DNA of 11,493 bases, from contig JAFLRW010000026.1 in the NCBI GenBank assembly GCA_022511285.1, positions 1 through 11,493 on the forward strand, written 5' to 3'. Shown piece after piece: positions 1-7,433 of the stretch (position 1 is the first letter of the stretch; every line of letters begins with the position of its first letter). Under the pieces are notes generated by a model. That model saw only the letters and a program-made list of their open reading frames with translations. It was not told the DNA's origin and did not search any database. A program made the translations under genes and the position numbers. The stretch is from Duncaniella sp. (GTDB lineage: Bacteria; Bacteroidota; Bacteroidia; Bacteroidales; Muribaculaceae).

Positions 1-26
1 GCGGGATGATGATGAGTTTCGGATGG

Positions 27-1646
27 TCAGTCCTCCTTGGAACGTTTGGTTCGGTGTTTGGATTTTGTGGCCGAGGATGCTATGTCTTTTTCCTCTTGGA
101 GGTCTATCTCGTTACGGTTTGCATCGATGACACGATATTGCAGGTAGGCCAATGATTCGTCGGGCAGGATTTTGAAGCAGAATCCAAGTTCCCACTGCCA
201 TCGGCGGTAGAGAGAAATGAGGCCTTTGTTGAGGTAGGCCGCCACGTAGGGGTGGACGTAGAGGATGAAGTTGCGCACGGAGAGGGTGTTGACGAGATAA
301 TCAAGTTTCTCGCGCAGGGTGTCGGTGAAGAGTAGTGAAGGCTGCACTTCACCTTTCCCGTGACAGGATGGGCAGTCCTCGGACGTGACAATGTCGAGCG
401 CCGGACGCACTCGCTGGCGTGTGATCTGCATTAGCCCGAATTTGCTGAGGGGCAGGATGTTGTGACGGGCACGATCGTTGGCCATAACTTCGCGCATATG
501 CTCAAATAGTTTCTGCCTATGTTCGGCTTTGTTCATATCGATGAAGTCGATGACGATGATGCCGCCCATGTCTCTCAATCGGAGTTGGCGAGCTATTTCG
601 TCGGCAGCGCGGAGGTTGACCTCAAGGGCATTGCTCTCTTGGTCGGGGGCAGCTTTGGAACGGTTGCCGGAGTTTACGTCGATGACGTGTAGAGCCTCGG
701 TGTGTTCAATGATAATGTATGCTCCGGACTTAAATGATACAGTTTTTCCAAAGGATGATTTAATCTGTCGTGTGATGTTGAAATGGTCAAAGATAGGGAT
801 TTCGCTATCATAACGTTTCACAACATCTTTAGTCTCCGGAGCAATGAGGTCGACATACTTTGAGATTTGAGCAAAGGTGTCGGCGTCGTTGACGAAGATG
901 CTCTCAAAAGTGGGGCTGAATACATCGCGCAGCATTCCGACTATACGGCTCTCTTCTTCAAAGATGAGTGAGGGGGCGTTGGCTTTGATGGCTTTTGCGA
1001 CAGTGTCGTCCCAGCAGCGGAGGAGTGTCTTGAGCTCATGGTGGAGTTCGCGGACACTTTTGCCTTCGGCTGATGTGCGGATGATGACGCCGAAATTTTT
1101 CGGTTTGATGCTGTCGATAAGCTGTCTGAGGCGGAGTTTTTCTTCGGTGGAAGATATTTTCTGCGACACGGAGATTTTGTCGCCGAATGGGATAAGCACC
1201 ATGTATCGGCCTGTGAAGGTAATCTCTGTGGTGAGGCGCGGTCCCTTAGAAGAGATGGGCTCTTTGACAATCTGCACCAGCAGTTCCTGTCCGGGTTGGA
1301 GCAGCTCGGTGACGGAGCCGTGTTTGTCAATGTCAGGCATCCGCTTCATCTTGGGGATTGTGGCGTCAGCCTTGTGTTCCACTAATATCTGCTTTAGAAA
1401 AGCGGAGTATGTGGCGAATTGCGAACCAAGATCCAAATAGTGGAGAAAAGCGTCCTTCTCGTAGCCAACGTTGACGAAGGCGGCGTTCAGACCCGGCATC
1501 AGTTTTTTTACTTTTGCGAGGTATATGTCGCCGACGGCATACGCTATGTTTCGCGTCTCTTTCTGAAGGGAGACGAGTCGCGAGTCTTCAAGGAGGGCTA
1601 TAGAGACCTCCTCGGGCTGTACGTCGACAAACAGTTCACTTTTCAT
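27..1646 (-). CDS. rng: Ribonuclease E/G family endoribonuclease (RNase G-like)
   Basis: Single-strand-specific endoribonuclease of the RNase E/G family, expected to act in the cytoplasm on rRNA precursors and mRNA. The 539-residue protein has an N-terminal S1-like RNA-binding part (about 35-130), then the RNase H-like and DNase I-like catalytic core. Two metal-binding acidic positions typical of the family are seen as IDVNSG (D323) and VIDFID (D367), 44 residues apart, close to the spacing in E. coli RNase E (D303/D346). A Zn-link motif CPSC lies at C425/C428. The long degradosome scaffold of E. coli RNase E is absent; only a short basic tail (about 526-539) follows the core, so it is RNase G-like in size. 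It starts at an ATG preceded by AGGAA and is the last gene of a probable hup, bS22-like, rng cluster, with a 198-bp leader that holds a strong hairpin. Confidence 0.95.
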   Translation of the reverse strand: MKSELFVDVQPEEVSIALLEDSRLVSLQKETRNIAYAVGDIYLAKVKKLMPGLNAAFVNVGYEKDAFLHYLDLGSQFATYSAFLKQILVEHKADATIPKMKRMPDIDKHGSVTELLQPGQELLVQIVKEPISSKGPRLTTEITFTGRYMVLIPFGDKISVSQKISSTEEKLRLRQLIDSIKPKNFGVIIRTSAEGKSVRELHHELKTLLRCWDDTVAKAIKANAPSLIFEEESRIVGMLRDVFSPTFESIFVNDADTFAQISKYVDLIAPETKDVVKRYDSEIPIFDHFNITRQIKSSFGKTVSFKSGAYIIIEHTEALHVIDVNSGNRSKAAPDQESNALEVNLRAADEIARQLRLRDMGGIIVIDFIDMNKAEHRQKLFEHMREVMANDRARHNILPLSKFGLMQITRQRVRPALDIVTSEDCPSCHGKGEVQPSLLFTDTLREKLDYLVNTLSVRNFILYVHPYVAAYLNKGLISLYRRWQWELGFCFKILPDESLAYLQYRVIDANRNEIDLQEEKDIASSATKSKHRTKRSKED

Positions 1647-1684
1647 TTCCTGGATTGGACGAAGATTTGTTTAATAGTTTTGAA

Positions 1685-1752
1685 CACGCAAAGAACAAAC
1701 TCGGGATGTCCCCCTATTCGGGGGCGGAACTGCCCGTAGTTTGTTCTTCGTG
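1685..1752 (-). promoter_or_regulatory. Compound hairpin in the rng leader (attenuator, terminator or autoregulatory element)
   Basis: An 11-bp perfect inverted repeat, AAGAACAAACT (1691-1701) with AGTTTGTTCTT (1738-1748), encloses a CGGG/CCCG stem (1702-1705 with 1733-1736) and an inner CCCCC/GGGGG stem (1710-1714 with 1720-1724, loop TATTC). CACG/CGTG (1685-1688 with 1749-1752) extends the base after a 2-nt bulge. Read as minus-strand RNA, the outer stem has an A-rich 5' arm and a U-rich 3' arm, as in many Bacteroidota terminators, but no clear U-run follows. It lies 39 bp before the rng start codon and 92 bp after the upstream stop. It could be a terminator or attenuator, or an RNase-sensitive leader; the role is inferred. 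Confidence 0.6.
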
Positions 1753-1844
1753 ATTGCGTCTGCTGACTTTAGGTGGTTGATTCTTATTGGGGGTCGGGTT
1801 GGGCCCGAGGCCATCGTCAGAGCAAAGAACCTGTCAGCGGCGGC

Positions 1845-1934
1845 TCACTTTTTCTTGTGACGATTTTTGCGGAGGCGTTTTTTACGCTTGTGTGTAGCCA
1901 TCTTGTGGCCTTTGCGCTTTTTTCCGTTGGGCAT
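1845..1934 (-). CDS. Tiny basic ribosomal-type protein, bS22/mS38-like (AURKAIP1/COX24 domain)
   Basis: A 29-residue protein beginning MPNGKKRKGHKMATHK and ending RLRKNRHKKK. Sixteen of 29 residues are Lys or Arg and three are His, which indicates rRNA binding. The pattern KKRK-x-HKM-x(3)-KRKKRLRKNRHKKK lines up by eye with the actinobacterial small-subunit protein bS22 and with the C-terminal AURKAIP1/COX24 domain of the mitochondrial ribosomal protein mS38; this comparison is from memory, not from a search. The ATG start follows the HU-like stop by 72 bp on the same strand, and rng follows, so it is probably cotranscribed with them. Met12 is a possible internal start, but the full frame keeps the complete basic motif. 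Its length makes it easy for gene callers to miss. The existence of the gene is likely; assignment to the ribosome is good inference. Confidence 0.8.
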   Translation of the reverse strand: MPNGKKRKGHKMATHKRKKRLRKNRHKKK

Positions 1935-2006
1935 GGTAGATGAATTTGTTTATGTTAAACTATTCGTATTTTGAAATTCATAGGAGTTGAGATACACCAA
2001 GCAGAA

Positions 2007-2318
2007 TTATTCTTCGGCGGGAGTCTCTTGGGCTGGAATCTCAGCGTTCTTCACCTCTTCCATGAATACTTTTGCGGGCTTGAAGGCCGGGATGCGATGC
2101 TCGGGAATGATGATTGAGGTGTTCTTAGAGATGTTGCGGGCGGTCTTTTCAGAACGCACTTTGATGATAAAGCTGCCAAATCCGCGCAGATAGATATTCT
2201 CTCCGTTTGTCAGCGAGTCTTTTACAATCTCCATGAACTTCTCGACGGTTTCGAGCACATTGGCCTTGTCGATACCTGTCGACTTGGAAATCTCGTTTAC
2301 GATGTCGGCTTTTGTCAT
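2007..2318 (-). CDS. HU/IHF-family DNA-binding protein
   Basis: Small nucleoid protein of the HU/IHF family, 103 residues, expected to bind and bend DNA as a dimer. The N-terminal helical part (MTKADIVNEISKSTGI, then VETVEKFMEIV) is the dimerisation domain. The signature LRGFGSFIIKVR (about 44-55) leads into the beta-arm, and the arm tip IIPEHRIPAFKPAK (about 69-82) carries the conserved Pro that intercalates into DNA. Residues about 89-103 form a short acidic, Pro/Ala-containing tail beyond the usual HU length of about 90. It is the first gene of the cluster leading to the bS22-like gene and rng, and has its own promoter (2393-2423) and a roughly 68-nt leader with a hairpin. Whether it is the main HU of the cell or one of several paralogues cannot be told from this window. 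Confidence 0.95.
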   Translation of the reverse strand: MTKADIVNEISKSTGIDKANVLETVEKFMEIVKDSLTNGENIYLRGFGSFIIKVRSEKTARNISKNTSIIIPEHRIPAFKPAKVFMEEVKNAEIPAQETPAEE

Positions 2319-2360
2319 TTCAGTTGTTATTATATATAGGTGATATGTGTTGATGTTGTA

Positions 2361-2381
2361 TCGGAGCGCTGTATGCTCCGA
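2361..2381 (-). promoter_or_regulatory. 7-bp hairpin in the HU gene 5' leader
   Basis: TCGGAGC (2361-2367) and GCTCCGA (2375-2381) form a perfect 7-bp stem with a 7-nt loop. It sits about 5 nt after the likely transcription start of the HU gene and 42 bp before its ATG. It may stabilise the 5' end of the mRNA or bind a regulator; the sequence alone does not say which. Confidence 0.45.
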
Positions 2382-2392
2382 ATTTCAAGGTG

Positions 2393-2423
2393 CAAATATC
2401 GGAATTTTTTTTTGATTGACAAT
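2393..2423 (-). promoter_or_regulatory. Bacteroidota-type promoter of the HU gene
   Basis: On the minus strand, ATTG (2420-2423) and GATATTTG (2393-2400) are separated by 19 nt. This matches the Bacteroidota primary sigma consensus TTTG, 19-21 nt, TAnnTTTG, with one mismatch in the -7 box. An A9 tract fills the spacer. The predicted transcription start is near 2387. Confidence 0.65.
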
Positions 2424-2503
2424 GCAAAATCCAATATTTTTTTATTTAAGGTTCACTTTGTCACCACTTTATGATGTTTTCAACTTGTCGGAAGTGTTGA
2501 GCT

Positions 2504-3256
2504 TCAGAGAGGGTTGTCAAAATAGCTGAGTAAATGGCGGAGAGAGCCGACGGTCAGAGCGTGGTCCGGGGCGTAGAGAGTGCCGGAGGAGTTGAGCAGG
2601 ATTGCTTTCCAACCGGCGCCGAGAGCTCCGGCAATGTCTGTGGCAGGATTGTCGCCTATCATCAGGTGTCGATGGGGTAGAGTTTCGCCGGCTTCGGCCA
2701 TTGCGTGGGTGTAGATGCGGATATCCGGTTTGTTGACTCCGATATCATCGCTAAGCACTACACGGTCTATCAAGTGGGTGAGGTTGTTTCGGCGCAATTT
2801 GCGGTGTTGCACATCGTGAAAGCCGTTAGAGAGAATTCCGGTGTGACGCCCCGAGCGTCTGACGGCCTCAATTAGTTCGCGGGCTCCGTCGATCATTGCT
2901 GAGCCGTCGGCAAGGATGTCGAGATATAGAGAGTCGAGGCTGCGTGCATAGGCTGTCAGATCGTCGCGGGAGCCTTTCCAGTGGGGCGCGAGCGGGGTGG
3001 CAAAGCGGTCAATGCGCAGAAATTCCTGCGTGATTTCGCCGCGAGTGTAACGCTCCCATAGCGAGAGGTTGTGTGACATGTATCTCTGAGCCCACTCATC
3101 CTCCGAAACAAACATTGAGGATATCAACTCTTGGCGGTCAAAGAGAGCGGCGAGCGCTGCTCGGGAGTTGGCGTGGAAGTCGATAACGGTGTCATCGAGG
3201 TCAAACCATACCCACGTGACACCCTCGAAGATGTTGTTGTTGATTTTAGAGTTCAT
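2504..3256 (-). CDS. HAD-superfamily hydrolase, YjjG-type pyrimidine 5'-nucleotidase
   Basis: Haloacid dehalogenase-type phosphatase of 250 residues. All four HAD motifs are present: motif I FDLDDT (nucleophile D19, general acid D21), motif II ILSNG (S143), motif III Lys in GVNKPD (K176), and motif IV GDNPATD (D202, D207). A helical cap of C1 type lies between motif I and II. The overall pattern fits the YjjG/YfnB group, whose E. coli member dephosphorylates dUMP, dTMP and non-canonical pyrimidine nucleotides and so keeps them out of DNA; the substrate here is inferred. Its ATG overlaps the end of the upstream transporter gene by 11 bp, so translation is probably coupled. No promoter of its own is visible. 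Other HAD phosphatases, such as phosphoglycolate phosphatase-like ones, remain possible. Confidence 0.85.
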   Translation of the reverse strand: MNSKINNNIFEGVTWVWFDLDDTVIDFHANSRAALAALFDRQELISSMFVSEDEWAQRYMSHNLSLWERYTRGEITQEFLRIDRFATPLAPHWKGSRDDLTAYARSLDSLYLDILADGSAMIDGARELIEAVRRSGRHTGILSNGFHDVQHRKLRRNNLTHLIDRVVLSDDIGVNKPDIRIYTHAMAEAGETLPHRHLMIGDNPATDIAGALGAGWKAILLNSSGTLYAPDHALTVGSLRHLLSYFDNPL

Positions 3257-3932
3257 TTATTTTCCACCATTTGTAGGATTTTGGTGCTTCGGCGCAATCG
3301 CCTCCTTCGATGGTTCGCAATCGCTTGACGGTTTTCAAAGTCACGGGGAGAATCAGAATCTCATAAGCGGTCTTAAGGAGAGTCTGGGTGATTATCAGCA
3401 CTCCAATTTGAGCCCAAGGGAGAGTCCCGGCAAAGGCGAGCGGGAAGAAAATCAGAGAGTCAATCCCCTCGCCCCATAGCGAAGACACAATGGCGCGAAG
3501 CGAAAATCCACGTCCTGCGGCTGTAGAGAGTTTCATACGCGACATAACGTATGCATTGACCATCGAGCCGCACAGGAATGCAGCAAAACTGGCGGCCAAT
3601 ATGCGAGGGACAGCCCCGAAGACCAATTCAAAGGCCTCTTGACCTTGCCAGGAGGGGGAGCCCGGGAGCCATACTCCAATCTGAAGGAGTAGAGTCACTA
3701 AAAGATTCATTCCGAATCCCAGCCATATCACAAGCCTGGCTTTGGAGAAGCCATACACCTCGACTATGCAGTCATTGAGAATGTAGGATAGTGGAAACAC
3801 AATGACTCCGGCTGTTATGGTGAGCGGACCGAGGTCGACGGTCTTAATCTCCATAAGATTGCTGATAGTCAAGCAAATGCAGAAGGTCACCGCGAGCAGC
3901 AGAAATGTCACTGATATACGAGCCTCTTTCAT
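3246..3932 (-). CDS. yhhQ: Queuosine precursor transporter (YhhQ/VUT family membrane protein)
   Basis: Integral inner-membrane protein of 228 residues with about six hydrophobic segments (roughly 6-25, 37-53, 66-88, 105-128, 145-170 and 175-198). Family hallmarks include LGPLTITAGVIVFPLSYI followed by NDCIVEVYGFSKAR (N53, D54, E58), and GEGIDSLIFF (E155, D158). The E. coli member imports preQ0/preQ1, precursors of the modified tRNA base queuosine, which organisms lacking the full pathway must salvage. The start is an ATG 33 bp after a perfect TAACTTTG -7 box. No preQ1 riboswitch is visible in the short leader. It is the first gene of a two-gene unit with the HAD phosphatase, overlapping it by 11 bp, and is divergent from guaA. 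The exact precursor transported cannot be decided from sequence. Confidence 0.9.
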   Translation of the reverse strand: MKEARISVTFLLLAVTFCICLTISNLMEIKTVDLGPLTITAGVIVFPLSYILNDCIVEVYGFSKARLVIWLGFGMNLLVTLLLQIGVWLPGSPSWQGQEAFELVFGAVPRILAASFAAFLCGSMVNAYVMSRMKLSTAAGRGFSLRAIVSSLWGEGIDSLIFFPLAFAGTLPWAQIGVLIITQTLLKTAYEILILPVTLKTVKRLRTIEGGDCAEAPKSYKWWKINEL

Positions 3933-3964
3933 AAACAGAGAGTAAAAAATTCCTGATTATGATG

Positions 3965-3972
3965 CAAAGTTA
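3965..3972 (-). promoter_or_regulatory. -7 box of the yhhQ promoter
   Basis: TAACTTTG on the minus strand is a perfect match to TAnnTTTG, placing the transcription start near 3960 and leaving a leader of about 28 nt before the yhhQ ATG. No TTTG is seen 19-21 nt upstream; the -33 window overlaps the -7 box of the divergent guaA promoter. Confidence 0.6.
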
Positions 3973-3995
3973 CGGATTTTCTGATGAAAAATGCG

Positions 3996-4003
3996 TAAAT
4001 TTG
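3996..4003 (+). promoter_or_regulatory. -7 box of the guaA promoter
   Basis: TAAATTTG is a perfect TAnnTTTG box 25 bp before the guaA ATG, so the leader is only about 20 nt. A good -33 TTTG is missing; the expected window (about 3971-3976) falls at the edge of the -7 box of the yhhQ promoter on the other strand. No guanine or other riboswitch fits in so short a leader. Confidence 0.6.
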
Positions 4004-4028
4004 CACACACAATACCAATATTAACGAT

Positions 4029-5552
4029 ATGCAGGAAAAAATAATCATTCTCGACTTCGGGTCGCAGACCACACAGCTTATAGGCCGTCGTGTGCGCGAG
4101 TTGGGCGAGTATTGCGAGATTCTTCCCTACAACAAGTTTCCTTATGGCGACGAGTCAGTGATAGGTTTGATACTGTCGGGTTCCCCCTTCTCCGTTTATG
4201 ATGAGAAGGCGTTTCGCACTGAGCTTGACCGGCTCAGAGGGGAGCTGCCGGTGCTTGGCATCTGCTATGGCGCACAATTTATTGCCTATACATCGGGCGG
4301 CAGTGTGGAGCCGGCCCCGTCGCGAGAGTATGGACGTGCGCATCTCCAATCCGTCAATAGCACAGACCCTTTGATGCGCGGCATAGATGCCGGCTCACAG
4401 GTGTGGATGAGTCACGGCGACACTATCACGTCAATACCCGACACCTTCTCTGTAGTGGCTTCGACCGATAAGGTGCGTGTGGCGGCCTATCGAGTTGAGG
4501 GTGAGCAGACGTGGGGCGTACAGTTCCATCCCGAAGTTTACCACTCAGAGTGTGGCACTCAGTTGCTTCGCAACTTTGTGGCTGATATCTGTGGCGGTAA
4601 GCTTGACTGGAGTGCCGAATCGTTTATCGACTCAACTGTGAAAGCACTGCGTGAGCAGGTGGGCGAAGACAAGGTGGTGCTCGGACTTAGCGGAGGCGTT
4701 GACTCATCAGTGGCGGCCGTACTCCTCAATCGCGCCATAGGGAAGAACCTCACCTGCATCTTCGTTGACCACGGAATGCTGCGCAAGAACGAGTTTCGCA
4801 ATGTGCTCCACGACTATGAATGTCTCGGCCTCAATGTAATCGGTGTTGATGCTTCGGCAAAATTTTTCGCCGAATTGGCTGGAGTGACCGATCCCGAACG
4901 TAAGCGCAAAATTATAGGCAAGGGATTTATTGACGTGTTTGATGAAGAGGCCCATAAGATAACAGACGTGAAATGGCTTGCCCAAGGCACTATATATCCC
5001 GACTGTATTGAGAGTCTGTCAATCACCGGCACTACCATAAAGAGCCATCACAATGTGGGCGGGCTGCCGGAGAAAATGAATCTCAAACTCTGCGAGCCGC
5101 TGCGACTTCTCTTCAAGGACGAAGTGAGAGCCGTAGGGCGTCAGCTCGGGATGCCGGAACACCTTATCAAGCGTCATCCATTCCCGGGCCCCGGATTGGC
5201 TGTGCGCATACTCGGCGACATTACTCCCGAGAAGGTGAGCATACTCCAGGATGCCGATGATATTTTTATCCAAGGGCTTCGCGACTATGGGCTGTATGAC
5301 AAGGTGTGGCAGGCCGGAGCCATCCTGCTGCCGGTGCAGAGTGTCGGTGTGATGGGCGATGAGCGCACTTATGAGCGCGCCGTGGCTCTGAGGGCCGTGA
5401 CGTCGACCGATGCTATGACGGCTGATTGGGCACACCTTCCGTATGAGTTTCTTGCCAAGGTGAGCAACGATATCATCAATAAAGTTCGCGGCGTCAACCG
5501 CGTCTGCTACGATATATCCTCCAAACCCCCGGCCACAATCGAGTGGGAGTGA
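4029..5552 (+). CDS. guaA: GMP synthase (glutamine-hydrolysing)
   Basis: Cytosolic enzyme that converts XMP, ATP and glutamine to GMP, the last step of guanine nucleotide synthesis. The 507-residue protein has the usual two catalytic parts plus a dimerisation domain. Residues about 1-190 are a class I glutamine amidotransferase with GICYGAQ (catalytic C79) and FHPEV (H167, E169). The ATP pyrophosphatase domain follows with the P-loop LSGGVDSS (220-227). The C-terminal domain has [12 protein letters not shown] (383-394) and ends in the typical KPPATIEWE. Length and motifs are complete. It starts at an ATG soon after its own promoter, is divergent from yhhQ, and is followed by a strong terminator-like hairpin, so it appears monocistronic. 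Confidence 0.98.
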   Translation: MQEKIIILDFGSQTTQLIGRRVRELGEYCEILPYNKFPYGDESVIGLILSGSPFSVYDEKAFRTELDRLRGELPVLGICYGAQFIAYTSGGSVEPAPSREYGRAHLQSVNSTDPLMRGIDAGSQVWMSHGDTITSIPDTFSVVASTDKVRVAAYRVEGEQTWGVQFHPEVYHSECGTQLLRNFVADICGGKLDWSAESFIDSTVKALREQVGEDKVVLGLSGGVDSSVAAVLLNRAIGKNLTCIFVDHGMLRKNEFRNVLHDYECLGLNVIGVDASAKFFAELAGVTDPERKRKIIGKGFIDVFDEEAHKITDVKWLAQGTIYPDCIESLSITGTTIKSHHNVGGLPEKMNLKLCEPLRLLFKDEVRAVGRQLGMPEHLIKRHPFPGPGLAVRILGDITPEKVSILQDADDIFIQGLRDYGLYDKVWQAGAILLPVQSVGVMGDERTYERAVALRAVTSTDAMTADWAHLPYEFLAKVSNDIINKVRGVNRVCYDISSKPPATIEWE

Positions 5553-5569
5553 CGACGGAGAAATATCTC

Positions 5570-5613
5570 TAACAACAAGCCTTGTCTTTCTTGTGGGACA
5601 AGGCTTGTTGTTA
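5570..5613 (+). terminator. Terminator-like hairpin after guaA
   Basis: A 17-bp perfect inverted repeat (5570-5586 and 5597-5613) with a 10-nt loop, 17 bp after the guaA stop codon. The 5' arm runs AACAACAAG and the 3' arm ends CTTGTTGTTA, so the 3' arm is U-rich although no separate U-run follows. It separates guaA from the promoter of the SulP gene. Confidence 0.8.
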
Positions 5614-5655
5614 TACAAAATCCGAAGTGTTGGCAGATTGCCCCGGGATTTAGAT

Positions 5656-5686
5656 TTTGTCGGGTGCGGAAAAATTAGTAATTTTG
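5656..5686 (+). promoter_or_regulatory. Canonical Bacteroidota promoter of the SulP gene
   Basis: TTTG (5656-5659), a 19-nt spacer, then TAATTTTG (5679-5686): a full match to the primary sigma consensus. Transcription should start near 5692, giving a leader of about 30 nt before the ATG at 5722. Confidence 0.8.
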
Positions 5687-5721
5687 CGGCTCCAATTAGG
5701 TGTATTATTAAGGAAATAAAG

Positions 5722-7410
5722 ATGAATCTAACAGGACCTCTTGACTTTAAGCCGAAATTGTTTTCGGCTTTGAGTCATTATTCATCGGCGCAGTTTAAGA
5801 CAGACCTTGTGGCCGGTATCGTTGTGGGCATCGTGGCCCTTCCTCTTGCCATCGCATTTGGTATCGCATCCGGCGTGAGTCCGACTGTGGGCCTTATTAC
5901 AGCGATTATAGGCGGTTTCATAGTGTCGGCATTGGGTGGGTGTACGGTGCAGATAGGTGGCCCCACAGGCGCGTTTATCGTAATAGTCTATAACATAATA
6001 GCCAACTATGGTCTTGAGGGGCTTGCGGTGGCTACGTTTATGGCCGGACTGATATTGATAGCTCTCGGAGTGTTTCGACTCGGCACAGTGATAAAATTTA
6101 TTCCCTATCCCATTGTTGTTGGGTTCACCGCCGGTATCGCCCTCACAATCTTCTCCACGCAGATTAATGATTTCTTTGGGCTTGGGCTCAAAAATGTGCC
6201 GAGCGAGTTTATCCCGAAATGGGGCGTTTATCTCTCGAATTTCGGGAATGTTGACTGGGCTACACTGAGTGTCGGTTTGGCCTCGCTTGCAATCATATTA
6301 TTGACACCCAGACTGTCTCGTCGGCTTCCGGGCGCCCTTATTGCCATTATTCTGGTGACAGCGGTGGTGTCGCTCATCCCGGGAGTAGATGTCGAGACTA
6401 TCGGCGACCGATTCGGCTCGCTCAGCACTGATATTCCCGAGCCTCACGGCTTTGAGTTGACTATGGCCAATATCAATCGTCTGCTCCCTTCGGCTTTTAC
6501 CATTGCAATGCTTGGCGCTATCGAGAGTCTGCTCTCGGCCACAGTGGCCGACGGTGTGACAGGCTCGCGCACAAATTCCAACACGGAGCTTATCGGGCAG
6601 GGCATGGCTAACGTCATCGTGCCTTTCTTCGGCGGTATTCCCGTCACCGGTGCCATAGCCCGTACAATGACTAATATCACCAATGGCGGTCGCACTCCGG
6701 TGGCTGGTATAATCCACGCCGTGGTGCTATTCCTTATCTATCTCTTCCTGATGCCGCTCATCAATTTGGTGCCTATGTCGTGCTTGGCGGCAGTGCTGAT
6801 AGTGGTGGCTTATAATATGAGCGGGTGGCGCACAATCCGAGGTATTTTCCACGCTCCGAAGAGCGATATTTCGGTGCTGGCGGTCACATTCCTGCTCACT
6901 GTGATTTTCGACCTCACCATAGCCATCGAGATGGGGCTGATGCTCGCCATCATCCTGTTCCTGCGTCGTGTGATGGAAAATACGGAGATAAAAGTCTATT
7001 CGCAGCAGCTTGACATAGCCGAGGGCTCGGAGACTACGGTCCACGAAGTGCTCAACGTGAATCCCGGAGTGAGCGTCTACGAGATAGACGGTCCGTTTTT
7101 CTTCGGTGTGGCTACAAAGTTTGACGAGATGATGCGTACCACCCTCGGACGAAAGCCGAAGGTGAGAATCATACGTATGCGCAAGGTGCCGTTTATCGAT
7201 TCCACTGCCATACACAACCTTGAGATGCTCATAAAATCGTCGCACGAAGAGAATATCCACGTGGTGCTCTCGGGTGTGAAAGAAAACGTTCGCCACTCGC
7301 TTGAACAGGCCGGAATAGATGCACTTATCGGTGCGGACCATATCTGCGACCATATAACAAAGGCAGTAGCTATGGCCAATAAGCTTGCGCCTGTCGAAGC
7401 GGCAGATTAA
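5722..7410 (+). CDS. SulP/SLC26-family anion transporter with C-terminal STAS domain
   Basis: Inner-membrane anion transporter of 562 residues. The membrane part (about 25-415) has the SulP signature: VAGIVVGIVALPLAIAFGIA near residue 30, GGPTGAFIVIV (79-89), the transport-site region AIESLLSATVADG (E268), and GGIPVTGAIARTMTN (304-318). A cytoplasmic STAS domain follows (about 440-555) with FIDSTAI (D493, S494, T495) at the site where anti-sigma antagonists are phosphorylated. Family members carry sulfate, bicarbonate or dicarboxylates; the substrate cannot be assigned here. I chose the ATG at 5722 because it lies about 30 nt after a canonical promoter. The frame is open back to a GTG at 5593, but that codon lies upstream of the promoter and inside the guaA terminator loop. 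The next gene begins 23 bp after its stop. Confidence 0.92.
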   Translation: MNLTGPLDFKPKLFSALSHYSSAQFKTDLVAGIVVGIVALPLAIAFGIASGVSPTVGLITAIIGGFIVSALGGCTVQIGGPTGAFIVIVYNIIANYGLEGLAVATFMAGLILIALGVFRLGTVIKFIPYPIVVGFTAGIALTIFSTQINDFFGLGLKNVPSEFIPKWGVYLSNFGNVDWATLSVGLASLAIILLTPRLSRRLPGALIAIILVTAVVSLIPGVDVETIGDRFGSLSTDIPEPHGFELTMANINRLLPSAFTIAMLGAIESLLSATVADGVTGSRTNSNTELIGQGMANVIVPFFGGIPVTGAIARTMTNITNGGRTPVAGIIHAVVLFLIYLFLMPLINLVPMSCLAAVLIVVAYNMSGWRTIRGIFHAPKSDISVLAVTFLLTVIFDLTIAIEMGLMLAIILFLRRVMENTEIKVYSQQLDIAEGSETTVHEVLNVNPGVSVYEIDGPFFFGVATKFDEMMRTTLGRKPKVRIIRMRKVPFIDSTAIHNLEMLIKSSHEENIHVVLSGVKENVRHSLEQAGIDALIGADHICDHITKAVAMANKLAPVEAAD

Positions 7411-7433
7411 GAATCTGACAAATTCGCTGAAAT

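Noticed and set aside
1..26. Left edge downstream of rng
   Set aside because: Too short; no gene, hairpin or promoter can be supported.
877..1440. 187-codon open frame antisense to rng
   Set aside because: Shadow of the well-supported RNase frame; Ser/Arg-rich translation with no family pattern.
1659..1742. Possible rng promoter on the minus strand (TTTG, 19 nt, TATTAAAC)
   Set aside because: The spacing fits, but the -7 box lacks the conserved TTTG, and the TTTG half is part of the leader hairpin.
1794..1808. Small TCGGG/CCCGA hairpin between the bS22-like gene and rng
   Set aside because: Only 5 bp with no U-run on either strand; likely chance in a GC-rich stretch.
2482..2503. Weak hairpin (CAACACTT with AAGTTG) after the HAD gene as a terminator
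   Set aside because: Six pairs with a bulge and no U-rich 3' arm; too weak to call.
5019..5618. 199-codon open frame antisense to guaA
   Set aside because: Opposite the conserved C-terminal domain of GMP synthase and running through the terminator hairpin; no motif.
5593..5721. N-terminal extension of the SulP protein from a GTG codon
   Set aside because: It lies in the guaA terminator loop and upstream of the canonical promoter; its translation resembles no SulP N-terminus.
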